From: Hathewaya histolytica
GTDB lineage: Bacteria; Bacillota; Clostridia; Clostridiales; Clostridiaceae
DNA length: 64,000 bases
NCBI RefSeq assembly: GCF_901482605.1
Contig: NZ_LR590481.1
Span: 930,001 to 994,000 of the forward strand
Direction of reading: 5' to 3'
Positions 28,049 through 37,813 of the stretch are shown one piece after another (position 1 is the stretch's first letter; each line of letters opens with the position of its first letter). The notes below the pieces were generated by a model that was given only the letters and a program-made list of their open reading frames with translations, searched no databases and was not told where the DNA came from. A program made the position numbers and the translations under genes.

Positions 28049-29516
28049 TTTTTCTCCTTTCCCTTGCAGATCTTGTAAAAATAGTAGGTATTCTATTAAC
28101 CTTTTTTATGGAGGACATTATAATAGAATCCTTGATTCCCTCAGGATTTAAAGGTGAAATCGGTGATAGATATGGTATTGAAAAAGAATCTGTACAGATT
28201 AAGTGAACAACAAGTATTAAAAGACCTGCTATAATACCTAAGAATCCTAGAAGTTTTGCAAGTAATATCATAGGAAATCTCAATAATCTAAGTGGCGTTG
28301 ACATAGTATAATTTGGCACCAAGAATGTACAAATAATTCCTATAGCTACAACCACAAGGGTGGTTTGACTAACGATACCTGCCCTTGTAGCAGCATCACC
28401 AAGTACAATACCACCAACTATACCAAGAGTTTGACCTATTGGCTTAGGTAATCTAATACCACCTTCACGAAGCATCTCTATTAGTAATTCCATTACCAAT
28501 ACTTCAATAAATGGGCTAAGTGGTATACCACTTCTTGACTTGATTAATACTTTTATAAGAGGCAAAGGAATTAGTTCAACGTTATACTCTAATAAGGCTA
28601 CATAGAGTGGTGATAGAGTAATTAAAATAAAAGCACTAATTATTCTTAATAGTCTTTCAAAAGAACCCATAATATTGTTACTTACATAATCCTCAAAGGC
28701 TTGAAAAAATTCTATGAATACTACAGGTATAATTAGTGCATGGGGAAACCCATTTACCATAATAGTAGCTTTACCTTGAAGCATATCAGTAACTACCGTA
28801 TCAGGAATTTCTGTCATCTTACTTAGAGGGAAAATACTTCTTTGCTTTGGGAATAGGTACTTCGCAATATATCCCGTACCTCCTATATATGGTGCATCTA
28901 TGCTTTTTAAGTTTTTTCTAATTTTATTTAGGATTTTAGTATCGATTATGCCATCTATGTAGATTAATGCCACATCTGTTTTAGACTTTGTACCTAAATT
29001 GAACTTTTCTATTTTCAAATTGGGATCATTTAGCTTCTGGTTAATTAAAGATATATTAATATCTAAATTTTCTATAAAGGCATCTTTTCCGCCTAATATG
29101 GAAATTTCCGTGTCAGAACTTTGAATGCTTCTGTGAATTTGGACAGAAGTTGAGCATATAATTCCTGTGGAATAATTTTCTAAAAGAACTATAGCATTTC
29201 CTTTATGTAATTCCACACTTATGTTGTCTAAAGAATTTTCTAGAGAAACATTGAAAGACTTTATGTATTTTTTACTTAAAAAGTCTGGAAGGTTAGGGAT
29301 AGTATTTAAATCTTCTTTAACTTTAAAAAGTAAAGGGGCTATTATATCATCTTCTATTCGATCTTGATCAGAAAGTCCAGCTATAAATAATATAGTTGCA
29401 CGTATATTGTTTTCTAAAATTATTTCTCTTTTAAAAAAGGTAGTATTATTGCTTGTAGAAGCTTCTATAAGTTCTATATTTTCATCTAAATTTTTAGAAA
29501 GTATATTTATATCCAT
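28026..29516 (-). CDS. gerAA: Spore germinant receptor protein, GerA family
   Basis: A 496-residue GerAA-type subunit. The N-terminal soluble region is ~250 residues, followed by hydrophobic segments with family-typical sequence: SKMTEIPDTVVTDMLQGKAT, RSGIPLSPFIEVLVMELLIE and EGGIRLPKPIGQTLGIVGG. It is the first gene of a reverse-strand gerA operon (gerAA-gerAB-gerAC), with overlapping ends. Known role: ligand sensing and transduction in spore germination. The divergent btuR lies 151 bp away. No forespore promoter could be named with confidence. Confidence 0.94.
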   Translation of the reverse strand: MDINILSKNLDENIELIEASTSNNTTFFKREIILENNIRATILFIAGLSDQDRIEDDIIAPLLFKVKEDLNTIPNLPDFLSKKYIKSFNVSLENSLDNISVELHKGNAIVLLENYSTGIICSTSVQIHRSIQSSDTEISILGGKDAFIENLDINISLINQKLNDPNLKIEKFNLGTKSKTDVALIYIDGIIDTKILNKIRKNLKSIDAPYIGGTGYIAKYLFPKQRSIFPLSKMTEIPDTVVTDMLQGKATIMVNGFPHALIIPVVFIEFFQAFEDYVSNNIMGSFERLLRIISAFILITLSPLYVALLEYNVELIPLPLIKVLIKSRSGIPLSPFIEVLVMELLIEMLREGGIRLPKPIGQTLGIVGGIVLGDAATRAGIVSQTTLVVVAIGIICTFLVPNYTMSTPLRLLRFPMILLAKLLGFLGIIAGLLILVVHLICTDSFSIPYLSPISPLNPEGIKDSIIMSSIKKVNRIPTIFTRSARERRKNAKKDND

Positions 29517-29667
29517 TTTTTCATCACCTTATATAAATTATAGTTAAATTGTTAACTAATAAGAGAATATTTATACAATTTTACGAATTTTATTGACAAA
29601 GGTATTTTTGAATATTTAAAACTATGTTATTATATTTTATGGAGATTATAAAAGTAAGGAGAATTAT

Positions 29668-30183
29668 ATGGAAAAGGGGTACGTACATATTTATACAGGA
29701 AACGGAAAGGGAAAAACTACAGCTGCTTTTGGACTTGCATTAAGAGCTTCTCTTGCAGGGAAAAATGTATATATAGGGCAGTTTGTAAAGGGTATGAAAT
29801 ACCATGAAGTTGCAGTAGAAAATTTAATTAATAATATTAAAATTGAACAATTTGGAAATGGATGCTTTATAAGTAATTCTCCCACAAAAGAAGATATTTC
29901 AATGGGTAGAAATGCTCTTTTGAAATGTGGCAATATTTTAAAAAAGGGGGAATACGATTTAGTTATTTTAGATGAGATAACTATAGCTATATATTTTAAA
30001 TTGTTTAGCGAAGAAGAAGTTATAGGGATTCTAAAAGATAAGCATCCAAAAGTAGAGGTTGTTCTAACTGGAAGATATGCTACAGATAAGTTAATTGAGT
30101 TTTCTGATTTAGTAACTGAAATGAAGGAAATAAAACATTATTACAACAAAGGTGTGCTTTCTAGAGAAGGCATAGACGTGTAG
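29668..30183 (+). CDS. btuR: Cob(I)yrinic acid a,c-diamide adenosyltransferase
   Basis: A 171-residue CobA/BtuR/CobO-family enzyme that transfers the 5'-deoxyadenosyl group of ATP to reduced cobalt. The atypical P-loop GNGKGKTTAAFGLALRA begins at residue 11, and VILDEITIAI and the TGRYA segment are typical. Slightly short for the family. Start behind AAGGAG. It completes the adenosylation step missing from the riboswitch operon 4 kb upstream, but I see no riboswitch in front of it; a TTGACA lies at 29593 with only a weak -10. Confidence 0.93.
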   Translation: MEKGYVHIYTGNGKGKTTAAFGLALRASLAGKNVYIGQFVKGMKYHEVAVENLINNIKIEQFGNGCFISNSPTKEDISMGRNALLKCGNILKKGEYDLVILDEITIAIYFKLFSEEEVIGILKDKHPKVEVVLTGRYATDKLIEFSDLVTEMKEIKHYYNKGVLSREGIDV

Positions 30184-30212
30184 TAATAGACAGAAGAAAG
30201 GGGTAGAATAAC

Positions 30213-31079
30213 ATGGGAAAGAATTTGGGTAAGAATACTATTAAAGAAGTTTTACTAATAACTATAGGAGTTTTATTTTTAGCATTAGGGGTACATTTTT
30301 TCTTAGTGCCACATAACTTGGCTGTAGGGGGAGTTACAGGACTTGCTATAGTACTTAATAAATTTATACCTGCTATATCTATAGGACTATTTATGCTTAT
30401 TATGAACATCATTTTATTTATAGTAGGATTCATATTTATTGGTTCTGCCTTTGGGGGAAAAACTATATATGCGAGTCTTAGCTTATCTTTTATTATAATG
30501 ATTTTAGAAAAGATCTTTCCTATTAAGAGTCCTTTAACAAATGATATATTTATTGAGCTTCTTTTTGGTATATTATTAGGTGCAGTGGGAATGGCTGTAG
30601 TGTTTGAACAAAATGCTTCTACTGGTGGTACGGATATTATAGCAAAAATTTTAAATAAGTATTTTCATATTGATATTGGACGTGCCTTACTAGTGGTGGA
30701 TTTTTTTGTAACACTACTTGCGACTATTGCTTTTGGACCAAAGATAGGAATGTATGCACTTTTAGGAGTAATAATCAATGGAATTACTATAGATGCTGTT
30801 ATACAAGGTCTAAATATATGCAAGAAGGTTGAAATAGTAAGCACTAAAGACGATGAGATTATTAAGTTTATCATGGAAGATCTAGGTAGAGGTGCTACAG
30901 TGTATAAAGGAAAAGGTGCTTATACAAGTACTGATAAGGAAATAATAACAACTGTATTAAATAAAAAAGAATTTATAAAATTAAAGAACTATATAAAAGG
31001 TATAGATGAGAATGCTTTTATAGTAACATATAATGTGCACGAAACTTTGGGAAATGGATTTAAGAGTATACATGATTAG
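30213..31079 (+). CDS. YitT-family membrane protein
   Basis: A 288-residue YitT family protein: an N-terminal membrane part with about five hydrophobic segments (typical LVPHNLAVGGVTGLAIVLNK and FEQNASTGGTDIIAKILNK), followed by a cytoplasmic DUF2179 domain (~residues 210-280, RGATVYKGKGAYT). Function is not established for the family; a transport role is often assumed. It starts 29 bp after btuR behind AGAAAGGGG, so they may be cotranscribed. A strong terminator follows. Confidence 0.92.
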   Translation: MGKNLGKNTIKEVLLITIGVLFLALGVHFFLVPHNLAVGGVTGLAIVLNKFIPAISIGLFMLIMNIILFIVGFIFIGSAFGGKTIYASLSLSFIIMILEKIFPIKSPLTNDIFIELLFGILLGAVGMAVVFEQNASTGGTDIIAKILNKYFHIDIGRALLVVDFFVTLLATIAFGPKIGMYALLGVIINGITIDAVIQGLNICKKVEIVSTKDDEIIKFIMEDLGRGATVYKGKGAYTSTDKEIITTVLNKKEFIKLKNYIKGIDENAFIVTYNVHETLGNGFKSIHD

Positions 31080-31096
31080 AAAATGAAATAGAGAAT

Positions 31097-31132
31097 AAAA
31101 TAAAAGTACAGGAAGGCCTGTACTTTTATTTT
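31097..31132. terminator. Bidirectional terminator between yitT and ferredoxin genes
   Basis: A 16-bp perfect stem AAAATAAAAGTACAGG/CCTGTACTTTTATTTT with loop AAGG, between convergent genes. Confidence 0.9.
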
Positions 31133-31168
31133 ATTTAAAAAAACGCTTTTTAAAATAGCTGTAAACTA

Positions 31169-31339
31169 CTATTCTTGCACTGGAGCACCAACTGGACAAA
31201 CATTAGCACAGTTACCACAATCGATACAAGTAGCTGCATCTATAACATAGATAGAATCCCCTTGGCTTATAGCGTTAACTGGACACTCAGTAGCACAAGC
31301 TCCACAACTAACACAAGCTTCATTAATTATGTATGCCAT
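31169..31339 (-). CDS. 2[4Fe-4S] ferredoxin
   Basis: A 56-residue clostridial-type ferredoxin. It shows two CxxCxxCxxxCP motifs: [12 protein letters not shown] in the first half and [12 protein letters not shown] in the second, each binding a [4Fe-4S] cluster with one Cys from the other motif. It begins MAYIINEA and ends GAPVQE. The start at 31339 follows GGAGGAG. Known role: low-potential electron carrier for hydrogenase, pyruvate:ferredoxin oxidoreductase and related enzymes. It has no apparent operon partner; a flavodoxin, its usual iron-poor substitute, lies divergently ~450 bp away. Confidence 0.97.
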   Translation of the reverse strand: MAYIINEACVSCGACATECPVNAISQGDSIYVIDAATCIDCGNCANVCPVGAPVQE

Positions 31340-31785
31340 AACAAACTCCTCCTTTATAAACTTTTCATCAATATAATAACATATTTAAGGTATTAAATAA
31401 AGTATTTTTAGAATTTTATTCATTTTATAAAAACTTTTTATTTGTTAATTTGAAATATTTTTATAATAATTAAATAGCCTGTACAATATGACCATATTAC
31501 AAAGTGTAAACTTACTCTATTGGATAATATTGTATAAAAAGGGCAGAAAAAATGAAAAAGTTAAAAAAATTTTAAAGTTTTTTTATATAAATTTAATTAC
31601 TTAAAGTATAAAAAAAGTCTTCAAAACCATTAAATTAAGCGACTTTACTATAAATTATCTCCATAAACTATATTTTTTAATATTAATAAGTTACTTAAAT
31701 ATGGTTGAAAAAGAATAATTAATAAATTAAAATAATATTCAAATGAAAACAATATTCAATTTCTTTAATCTTTGGAGGTGCAGAA
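31340..31785. other. AT-rich intergenic region between divergent ferredoxin and flavodoxin genes
   Basis: 446 bp without a gene. A plausible flavodoxin promoter is TTGAAA (31705-31710), a 17-nt spacer, and TAAAAT (31728-31733). No convincing Fur box or riboswitch was found by eye. Runs of A and T dominate 31555-31620. Confidence 0.5.
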
Positions 31786-32190
31786 ATGTTAGTAATATAT
31801 TGGAGTGGAACAGGAAATACAGAATCTATGGCAAAGGCTATATCAGAAGGAGGAGAGGCTAAACTTCTTCATGTTTCTGAGGCTAGTGCACAAGATATAG
31901 AAAAAGCAGACAAGATTGCATTAGGATGTCCAGCTATGGGAGCTGAAGTTCTAGAAGAATCTGAATTTGAACCTTTTATATGTGAAATTGAGCATATGTT
32001 AAATGGAAAAAAAGTTGCTCTATTTGGTTCTTACGGATGGGGAAATGGAGAATGGATGGAAGAATTCGAAACTAGAATTAAAAATTCTGGAGCAGAGCTT
32101 ATAGATAAAGGATTAATAATTAATGAAACTCCTGATGACGATGGAATTAAAAAATGTATAGAACTTGGTAAAAAGCTTAAAGAAATATAA
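31786..32190 (+). CDS. Flavodoxin
   Basis: A 134-residue short-chain flavodoxin. The FMN phosphate loop YWSGTGNTESMA starts at residue 5, and the aromatic flavin-stacking loops GCPAMGAEVLEE and FGSYGWGNGEWME are clear. Known role: one- or two-electron carrier replacing ferredoxin under iron limitation. Start behind CTTTGGAGGTG. It is followed by a small terminator and then feoA genes, a placement consistent with iron-related regulation, though no operator is visible. Confidence 0.95.
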   Translation: MLVIYWSGTGNTESMAKAISEGGEAKLLHVSEASAQDIEKADKIALGCPAMGAEVLEESEFEPFICEIEHMLNGKKVALFGSYGWGNGEWMEEFETRIKNSGAELIDKGLIINETPDDDGIKKCIELGKKLKEI

Positions 32191-32199
32191 AAATATATG

Positions 32200-32224
32200 T
32201 ATAAGAAAAATTCTTATATTTTTT
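32200..32224 (+). terminator. Terminator after flavodoxin
   Basis: TATAAGAA/TTCTTATA stem with loop AAA followed by T-run. AT-only stem, so possibly leaky into feoA. Confidence 0.6.
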
Positions 32225-32258
32225 AGTACAATTATTAAATTGTGGTGGAGGTAAGGAG

Positions 32259-32483
32259 ATGGAGATAACTTTAGATAAAGGGCAAGTAGGTAATTCTTAT
32301 CTAGTTTCTAAAATTAGAGAAGGAAGCAAAGTTAGAAGAAGAATTATGGATCTTGGAATTGTAAAAGGAACTAAGATTAAAGTTGAAGGTATGGCTCCTT
32401 TTGGAGATCCTATAGAGATAAGCCTAAGAGGGTACAAGCTTACTTTAAGAAAAGAAGAAGCTAAGGATATTATTGTAGGATAA
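32259..32483 (+). CDS. feoA: FeoA-family protein (first copy)
   Basis: A 74-residue FeoA/SH3-like protein. Typical: RRRIMDLGIVKGTKIKVEG and GDPIEISLRGYKLTLRKEEA. FeoA proteins are small cytoplasmic partners that modulate FeoB. It is followed 12 bp later by a second FeoA-type gene and then feoB. Confidence 0.93.
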   Translation: MEITLDKGQVGNSYLVSKIREGSKVRRRIMDLGIVKGTKIKVEGMAPFGDPIEISLRGYKLTLRKEEAKDIIVG

Positions 32484-32495
32484 GGAGGTAGTATT

Positions 32496-32711
32496 ATGCC
32501 TTTAAGTTTGGTAAATACAGGAGACATTGCAGAGGTAAAAGAGATAAAAGGAACAGAAATTTTTATTAAAAGACTTATGGAAATGGGTGTAAATACAGGA
32601 GCTAATATAAAAATGGTTAAAAATGCTGATGGGCCTTTAATTATAGCAATCGGTAGTTCTAGGATTGTATTAGGTAGGGGTATGGCTCAAAAAATTATGG
32701 TTAGTGTTTAA
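32496..32711 (+). CDS. feoA: FeoA-family protein (second copy)
   Basis: A 71-residue FeoA-like protein: FIKRLMEMGVNTGANIKMVK and IAIGSSRIVLGRGMAQKI. It differs clearly from the copy just upstream, so this is an old pair rather than a recent duplication. Tandem feoA genes before feoB are common in clostridia. The start follows AAGGAGG. Confidence 0.92.
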   Translation: MPLSLVNTGDIAEVKEIKGTEIFIKRLMEMGVNTGANIKMVKNADGPLIIAIGSSRIVLGRGMAQKIMVSV

Positions 32712-32771
32712 TTTAATTAATTTTATTTAAGTCAGAACTTTTTATGTTTAAGATTTTAGGAGGAGAACGCA

Positions 32772-34808
32772 ATGAAGTCAGAAATTATTGTTGCTTTAAT
32801 GGGAAATCCCAATTCGGGGAAAACCAGTTTATTTAATGCGTTAACTGGATCGAGGCAACACGTAGGAAATTGGCCAGGGGTTACAGTTGAGAAAAAAGAA
32901 GGAACTTTAAAGTATAAGGGGAGAACTATAAGGGTTGTGGATTTACCAGGTACTTATAGTTTAAGCGCATACTCTGAAGATGAAGTAGTTGCTAGAAATT
33001 ATTTAATTAAGGACAAGCCGGAAGTTGTTATTAATGTAGTTGATTCTAGTAATATAGAAAGGCATATGTATTTAACTACTCAAATTTTAGAACTAGGTTG
33101 TAAGACGATTTTAGATTTAAATATGATAGATGAAGCAGAAAAAAATGGTGTTAAGATTAATAGAAGTGCTTTAGAGAAAGATATGGGTATTAAGATAGTA
33201 GAAACAGTTGCATCTAGAAAAAAAGGTGTACTAGAGCTTTTAGATGCAGTTATAGAGGCATCAGAACAAAAAATTAAACCTAAAGAAATAGAAGTAACAT
33301 GTGAGAATGATTTTCAAACACAGGTGGACAAAATTGCCACAGAATTAGAGATTAAAGAGCCTAATTTAGAGTATCCATTTAAATGGACTGCAACTAAACT
33401 TATTGAAAATGATTCATATATGGTAGACTATATACAAAACAAAGGTTTAGATGATGTCTTATCATCTGTTAAGAAATCTATTAATTCTCTTACAGATGTG
33501 TATGGTTATGAACCGGAATGTTTAATTGTAGATAAGAGATATGAGTATATTTCAAATTTACTTAAGGGAAAAGTTCATAAAAAAGAGGAATATGAGGAAA
33601 CTTTATCTGATAAAATCGATAAAGTGGTTACTAATAAATATTTAGGTTTACCGATATTTGCAATTATAATGTTTTTAATGTATCAAGTAACTATGACCTT
33701 TGGAAATGACTTTTTAGGAGAACATGTAGGTGAAGGCTTTGAAGCCTTAAAAGAATTTGCAGGTGGATACCTTTCAAACTCTCCAGAACTTTTTAAGTCC
33801 TTTATAGTAGATGGTATAATTGGTGGTCTTGGAGAGGTAATTGTGTTTGTACCATTAATTTTAACCATGTATTTTATTATAGGAATATTAGAAGACGTAG
33901 GATATATGTCAAGAGCAGCATATGTAATGGATAGATTTATGTCAAGTTTAGGACTTCATGGTAAGACAGCAGTATCTATGATTATAGGTTCAGGATGTAA
34001 CGTTGCTGGAATCATGTCAACTAGAACTTTAGAAAGTAAAAAAGATAGAATGATAGCTATTTTAGTTAATCCATTTATATCATGTAGTGCAAGGCTTCCA
34101 GTGTATACTCTATTTGCAGCAGCTTTCTTTGGAACTAGGAAGCTTGGGATATTCTCTTTAAGTGGTATAGTTGTATTCTCACTTTATGTACTTGGAATTT
34201 TAGCCGCTATACTTTCAGCTAAGTTATTTAGTAAAACTTTATTTAAAGGTGAGAAATCATACTTTTTAATGGAATTACCTCCATATAGAGTTCCAAGTTT
34301 AAAAAGTGTATTACTTAATATGTGGGACAAAGCTTCTGCATTTATTAAGAAAGCAGGAACTATTATATTTGCTATAGTTGTAATCGTATGGGTATTATCA
34401 AACTTACCTATGGGTGTTGAACCTGGTTCAGCAGAAAGTATCTTGGGAAGATTAGGAAGTATTATAGCTCCAATATTCAAACCTCTTGGATTCGGAACAT
34501 GGCAGGCAGGAGTATCTTTAATTACAGGTGTTCTTGCAAAAGAATCTGTTATAGCGACCATGGCAACAGTTTATTCTGTAACGGAGGAGGGGCTTCAATC
34601 TGCTATCCAAACTCAATTTACACCTTTAGCGGCTTATGCATTTATGGTATTTACACTATTGTATTCACCTTGTATGGCAGTTTTAGGAACAATAAAAAAA
34701 GAAACCAACTCACACAAATGGGCACTATTCTCAGCAGTATATACAACTGTTGTAGCTTGGGTTGCAGCATTCTTAATATATAATGTAGGATCATTATTTA
34801 TAAAGTAA
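32772..34808 (+). CDS. feoB: Ferrous iron transporter FeoB (system 1)
   Basis: A 678-residue FeoB. The N-terminal G domain has the P-loop GNPNSGKTS (11-19), DLPGTYSL (G3) and LNMIDEAEKNG (G4-like). The C-terminal membrane domain has two Gate-type repeats (SRAAYVMDRFMSSLGLHGK with IIGSGCNVAGIM, and the later KKAGTIIFAIVVIVWVLS). Imports Fe2+ across the cytoplasmic membrane. Third gene of feoA-feoA-feoB. A strong terminator follows. A second, shorter FeoB is encoded 20 kb away on the opposite strand. Confidence 0.96.
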   Translation: MKSEIIVALMGNPNSGKTSLFNALTGSRQHVGNWPGVTVEKKEGTLKYKGRTIRVVDLPGTYSLSAYSEDEVVARNYLIKDKPEVVINVVDSSNIERHMYLTTQILELGCKTILDLNMIDEAEKNGVKINRSALEKDMGIKIVETVASRKKGVLELLDAVIEASEQKIKPKEIEVTCENDFQTQVDKIATELEIKEPNLEYPFKWTATKLIENDSYMVDYIQNKGLDDVLSSVKKSINSLTDVYGYEPECLIVDKRYEYISNLLKGKVHKKEEYEETLSDKIDKVVTNKYLGLPIFAIIMFLMYQVTMTFGNDFLGEHVGEGFEALKEFAGGYLSNSPELFKSFIVDGIIGGLGEVIVFVPLILTMYFIIGILEDVGYMSRAAYVMDRFMSSLGLHGKTAVSMIIGSGCNVAGIMSTRTLESKKDRMIAILVNPFISCSARLPVYTLFAAAFFGTRKLGIFSLSGIVVFSLYVLGILAAILSAKLFSKTLFKGEKSYFLMELPPYRVPSLKSVLLNMWDKASAFIKKAGTIIFAIVVIVWVLSNLPMGVEPGSAESILGRLGSIIAPIFKPLGFGTWQAGVSLITGVLAKESVIATMATVYSVTEEGLQSAIQTQFTPLAAYAFMVFTLLYSPCMAVLGTIKKETNSHKWALFSAVYTTVVAWVAAFLIYNVGSLFIK

Positions 34809-34819
34809 ATTTAAATCAT

Positions 34820-34863
34820 AGAAGGATTTATAACCTAATTAAAGTTATAAATCCTTCTTTTAA
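34820..34863 (+). terminator. Terminator after feoB
   Basis: A 15-bp perfect stem AGAAGGATTTATAAC/GTTATAAATCCTTCT with 9-nt loop and a T-run. The remaining bases to 35132 hold no other recognised element. Confidence 0.9.
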
Positions 34864-35132
34864 TTATGCATAATTACTTAGTCAGAAGTTCATGTCCCTA
34901 CCTACTTAAAGGTTAAGATGTCAATCTATATTAAAGATAAGCTTATCTGAATGGCATAAACTATAGTGACTATTTATATTATGTGCAGCTATTGTAGATA
35001 TATTCTAGTATTGCACTGATGTATATATTTCCATAATCATAAAAATATCATAATTAAAATTTTATAAAATGCATTTTTAAAAGACTTCCTATATAATATA
35101 TAGTGAATTGATTTTACTCTTGGAGGGAGTTT

Positions 35133-36407
35133 ATGGATAAGAAAAAGGTAGGAAAAAATACAAAACTTTGGAATGAGGATTTTTTTCTACTCTGGCAAGG
35201 ACAATTAGTCTCTGTATTTGGAGATGTTATATATATAATGGCTTTAAATTTTTGGATTTTAGATGTTACAGGTTCTACAGCTTTAATGGGTACATTAAGT
35301 GCGTTAAGTACACTTCCTAGAATAATTTTAGGACCTTTTGCAGGGGTTTTAGTAGATAGATGGGATAGAAAAAAGTTTATAGTTATAACTGATCTTATAA
35401 GGGGGATTTTTGTAACTTTTGTTGGTATAGCTGCCTTACTTGGATTTATTAAGGTTTGGATGGTCTTTGTTATAGGAATAATATCTGGTATATGCAGTGC
35501 TTTCTTTAATCCTGCAATACAATCTGTAAGACCAGATTTAGTGCCTGAGTCAAAGCTTGTACAAGCGAATTCTGTAAGTAGTCTTGCGCAGTCTGGAATG
35601 AATATGATAGGTAGTGCTATAGGCGGCATGATATATATTGCCATAGGAGCACCTTATATGTTTTTGTTTAATGGTATATCTTATATTTTGTCTGCCTTCA
35701 CCGAACTTTTTATAAATATTCCGAGGATTGAAAAATGCTCTAAAGAGATAACTTTTAAAGAGGATTTTAAGGAAGGATTTAGATTTCTTTGGTATTTTAA
35801 AACTTTAAAAAAAGTATTCTTATGTGCTTCAGCTATTAATTTATTTTTTAATGCAGGAATGATATTATTTTTACCTTATTCCAAGGAGCAAGTTTTTTTA
35901 GGACCAAAGAGATACGGTATTGCGGCAGCTACCTATTCTTTAGGTATGTTATGTGCAAGTGCTTTTATTACTGTTAGAAATATAAAGCAAGAACGTAAAT
36001 TTATAATTTATAAAGTAAGTATATTAATTTCTGGAATTCTAACTTTGAGTATTACTTTTATAAAAAGTTTTCCTGTATTACTCATAGTAATATTTATAGG
36101 TTTCGCTTGTAATGCAGTTTTTAACACTATATTTGATACCATGGTTACTTTAATAATTCCACAGGATAAAAGAGGAAAAGTATTTGCACTTATGGAAACC
36201 TTATCTATGGGACTTATGCCTTTGGGAAGCTTAATTGGAGGAGTTTTGGGAGAGTTAATAGGTATAACACAAACTATGAGAGTGATGTTTTTTATGGGAC
36301 TTGTAACTATTTTTATGCTTATTTCTATAAAGGAAGTAAAAGATTTGATTTTTTATGATAAGCACAATGAGAGTATAGAAGAGCTTGTAGTTAGAACTAA
36401 TAAGTAA
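35133..36407 (+). CDS. MFS transporter, drug efflux-like
   Basis: A 424-residue major facilitator superfamily protein with about 12 hydrophobic segments. The N-terminus FFLLWQGQLVSVFGDVIYI and the loop GVLVDRWDRKKFIVITDLIRG (motif A-like) resemble macrolide/multidrug efflux members. Substrate cannot be told. Start behind TTGGAGGG. Single gene, with AT-rich DNA on both sides. Confidence 0.88.
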   Translation: MDKKKVGKNTKLWNEDFFLLWQGQLVSVFGDVIYIMALNFWILDVTGSTALMGTLSALSTLPRIILGPFAGVLVDRWDRKKFIVITDLIRGIFVTFVGIAALLGFIKVWMVFVIGIISGICSAFFNPAIQSVRPDLVPESKLVQANSVSSLAQSGMNMIGSAIGGMIYIAIGAPYMFLFNGISYILSAFTELFINIPRIEKCSKEITFKEDFKEGFRFLWYFKTLKKVFLCASAINLFFNAGMILFLPYSKEQVFLGPKRYGIAAATYSLGMLCASAFITVRNIKQERKFIIYKVSILISGILTLSITFIKSFPVLLIVIFIGFACNAVFNTIFDTMVTLIIPQDKRGKVFALMETLSMGLMPLGSLIGGVLGELIGITQTMRVMFFMGLVTIFMLISIKEVKDLIFYDKHNESIEELVVRTNK

Positions 36408-36555
36408 GAGAAAATTTAATATTAGGATATATGAAATTATTTTTTAACCTATTCTATTAATTCAAGAAAATTATAAAAACACAGAGCTTATAATATAATA
36501 AATTAATAAATAAGAGGTTTTATGAAAAAAAATCACAGTAAAGAAGGAATGAAAA

Positions 36556-37299
36556 ATGAGTAATTTAAGTGGTAAGGTTGTATTGATTACCGGAGCTGCA
36601 AAAGGTATAGGAAAGGCTATAGCTTTAAAATTTGCAGAGGAGGGGGCTTCCGTTATTGTAAATTATAAAAAAAGCCATATAGAAGCAGAGGAGGTAAAGA
36701 AGGATATTGAGAATTTAGGTGGCTATGCTTTTTTGCTTCAAGGTGATGTTTCAGAGTATCGTACATGTAGTAATATGATGAAAACCTTAATTGATAAATT
36801 TGGGAAGATAGATATATTAATAAATAATGCTGCTATTTCAAAGATAGGGATTTTTTATGATTGTACAGAGGAATGTTTTGATGAAATTATAAATACAAAT
36901 TTAAAAGGGGTCTTCAACCTAACACATAATGCAATAAAGTATATGATACCAAAAGGAAGTGGTACAATTATAAATATTTCCTCTATGTGGGGTGAGGTAG
37001 GAGCTTCTTGTGAAGTTATATATTCCGCCTCAAAGGGAGGTATAAATGCTTTTACAAAGGCATTAGGAAAAGAACTTGCACCGTCGAATATAAGAGTAAA
37101 TGCCATCTCTCCAGGAGTAATAGAAACTTCAATGAATTCTTGGCTATCAGATGAAGAACGAGAAGAATTAGTTTCTGAAATACCTATGATGAGAATGGGT
37201 AAGCCAGAGGAAATCGCAAATCTTGCAGTATTTTTAGCAAGTGAACAATGCAATTATATGACAGGACAAATATTAAGGGTTGATGGTGGATTTATTTAA
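36556..37299 (+). CDS. Short-chain dehydrogenase/reductase, FabG-like
   Basis: A 247-residue classical SDR. NAD(P)-binding TGAAKGIGKAIALKF near residue 11, NNAAIS, and catalytic Y156-S-A-S-K160 preceded by the SSMWGEVGA segment with the catalytic Ser. The C-terminus QILRVDGGFI is typical. Resembles 3-oxoacyl-ACP reductase (YmfI/FabG), but substrate is not determined by sequence alone and there is no fatty acid operon here. Start behind AAGAAGGA. Confidence 0.88.
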   Translation: MSNLSGKVVLITGAAKGIGKAIALKFAEEGASVIVNYKKSHIEAEEVKKDIENLGGYAFLLQGDVSEYRTCSNMMKTLIDKFGKIDILINNAAISKIGIFYDCTEECFDEIINTNLKGVFNLTHNAIKYMIPKGSGTIINISSMWGEVGASCEVIYSASKGGINAFTKALGKELAPSNIRVNAISPGVIETSMNSWLSDEEREELVSEIPMMRMGKPEEIANLAVFLASEQCNYMTGQILRVDGGFI

Positions 37300-37402
37300 A
37301 AGTTTTTATTTAGTTAACACATTTTTAATACATTGTTATGTGATATATGATACAATATAAAAAAGAAATTAATATCATATAATTGCATAAGGAGAGAATG
37401 CT

Positions 37403-37756
37403 ATGGAAAATAGTTTTAATAAAGGAGTAAGAGATGTGAAGAAAAATTTACAGTATATATTTCTCATTATTTTAGGTGTAGCTGTACTTAATTTTTTATT
37501 TAAAGCAGCTTTGAACATCGGAATTCTCCTTCTACTAGGATTTGGTATTTATAAACTTTGGGAAGGAAGCAAAAAGAGATTTAAAAATTTTAAATTTAAA
37601 AGGGAAAAGTTAAATAGAGAAAAGGAAATTAATAATCTAAAAGAAAATATAGGTAATACAACGTATATGGAAGCAGAAATTTTAAAAAGTAATTTAGAAA
37701 AATCAAAGAATCAATCATTTAACTATGTAGATGTTGAATATGACGAAGTTAAATAA
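37403..37756 (+). CDS. Small membrane protein with charged tail, unrecognised
   Basis: A 117-residue protein I do not recognise. Residues ~18-50 are hydrophobic (one long or two short membrane segments with FKAAL between). After residue ~53 it is basic and then acidic, probably helical (KRFKNFKFKREKLNREKEIN), ending in YVDVEYDEVK. Start behind AAGGAGAGA. It lies upstream of the sigma factor gene, with a separate promoter between, so a link is uncertain. Confidence 0.65.
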   Translation: MENSFNKGVRDVKKNLQYIFLIILGVAVLNFLFKAALNIGILLLLGFGIYKLWEGSKKRFKNFKFKREKLNREKEINNLKENIGNTTYMEAEILKSNLEKSKNQSFNYVDVEYDEVK

Positions 37757-37813
37757 AAAAATAAATATATATATATTTGTCCCTTCTAACGATAAAACAC
37801 ATATATAATATTA

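Noticed and set aside
29593-29622. Promoter before btuR (TTGACA)
   Set aside because: The -35 is perfect but no acceptable -10 lies at 16-18 nt; mentioned only in the gene entry.
34184-34561. Reverse-strand open frame of 125 codons inside feoB
   Set aside because: Antisense to a conserved FeoB membrane domain; codon composition reflects the sense gene.
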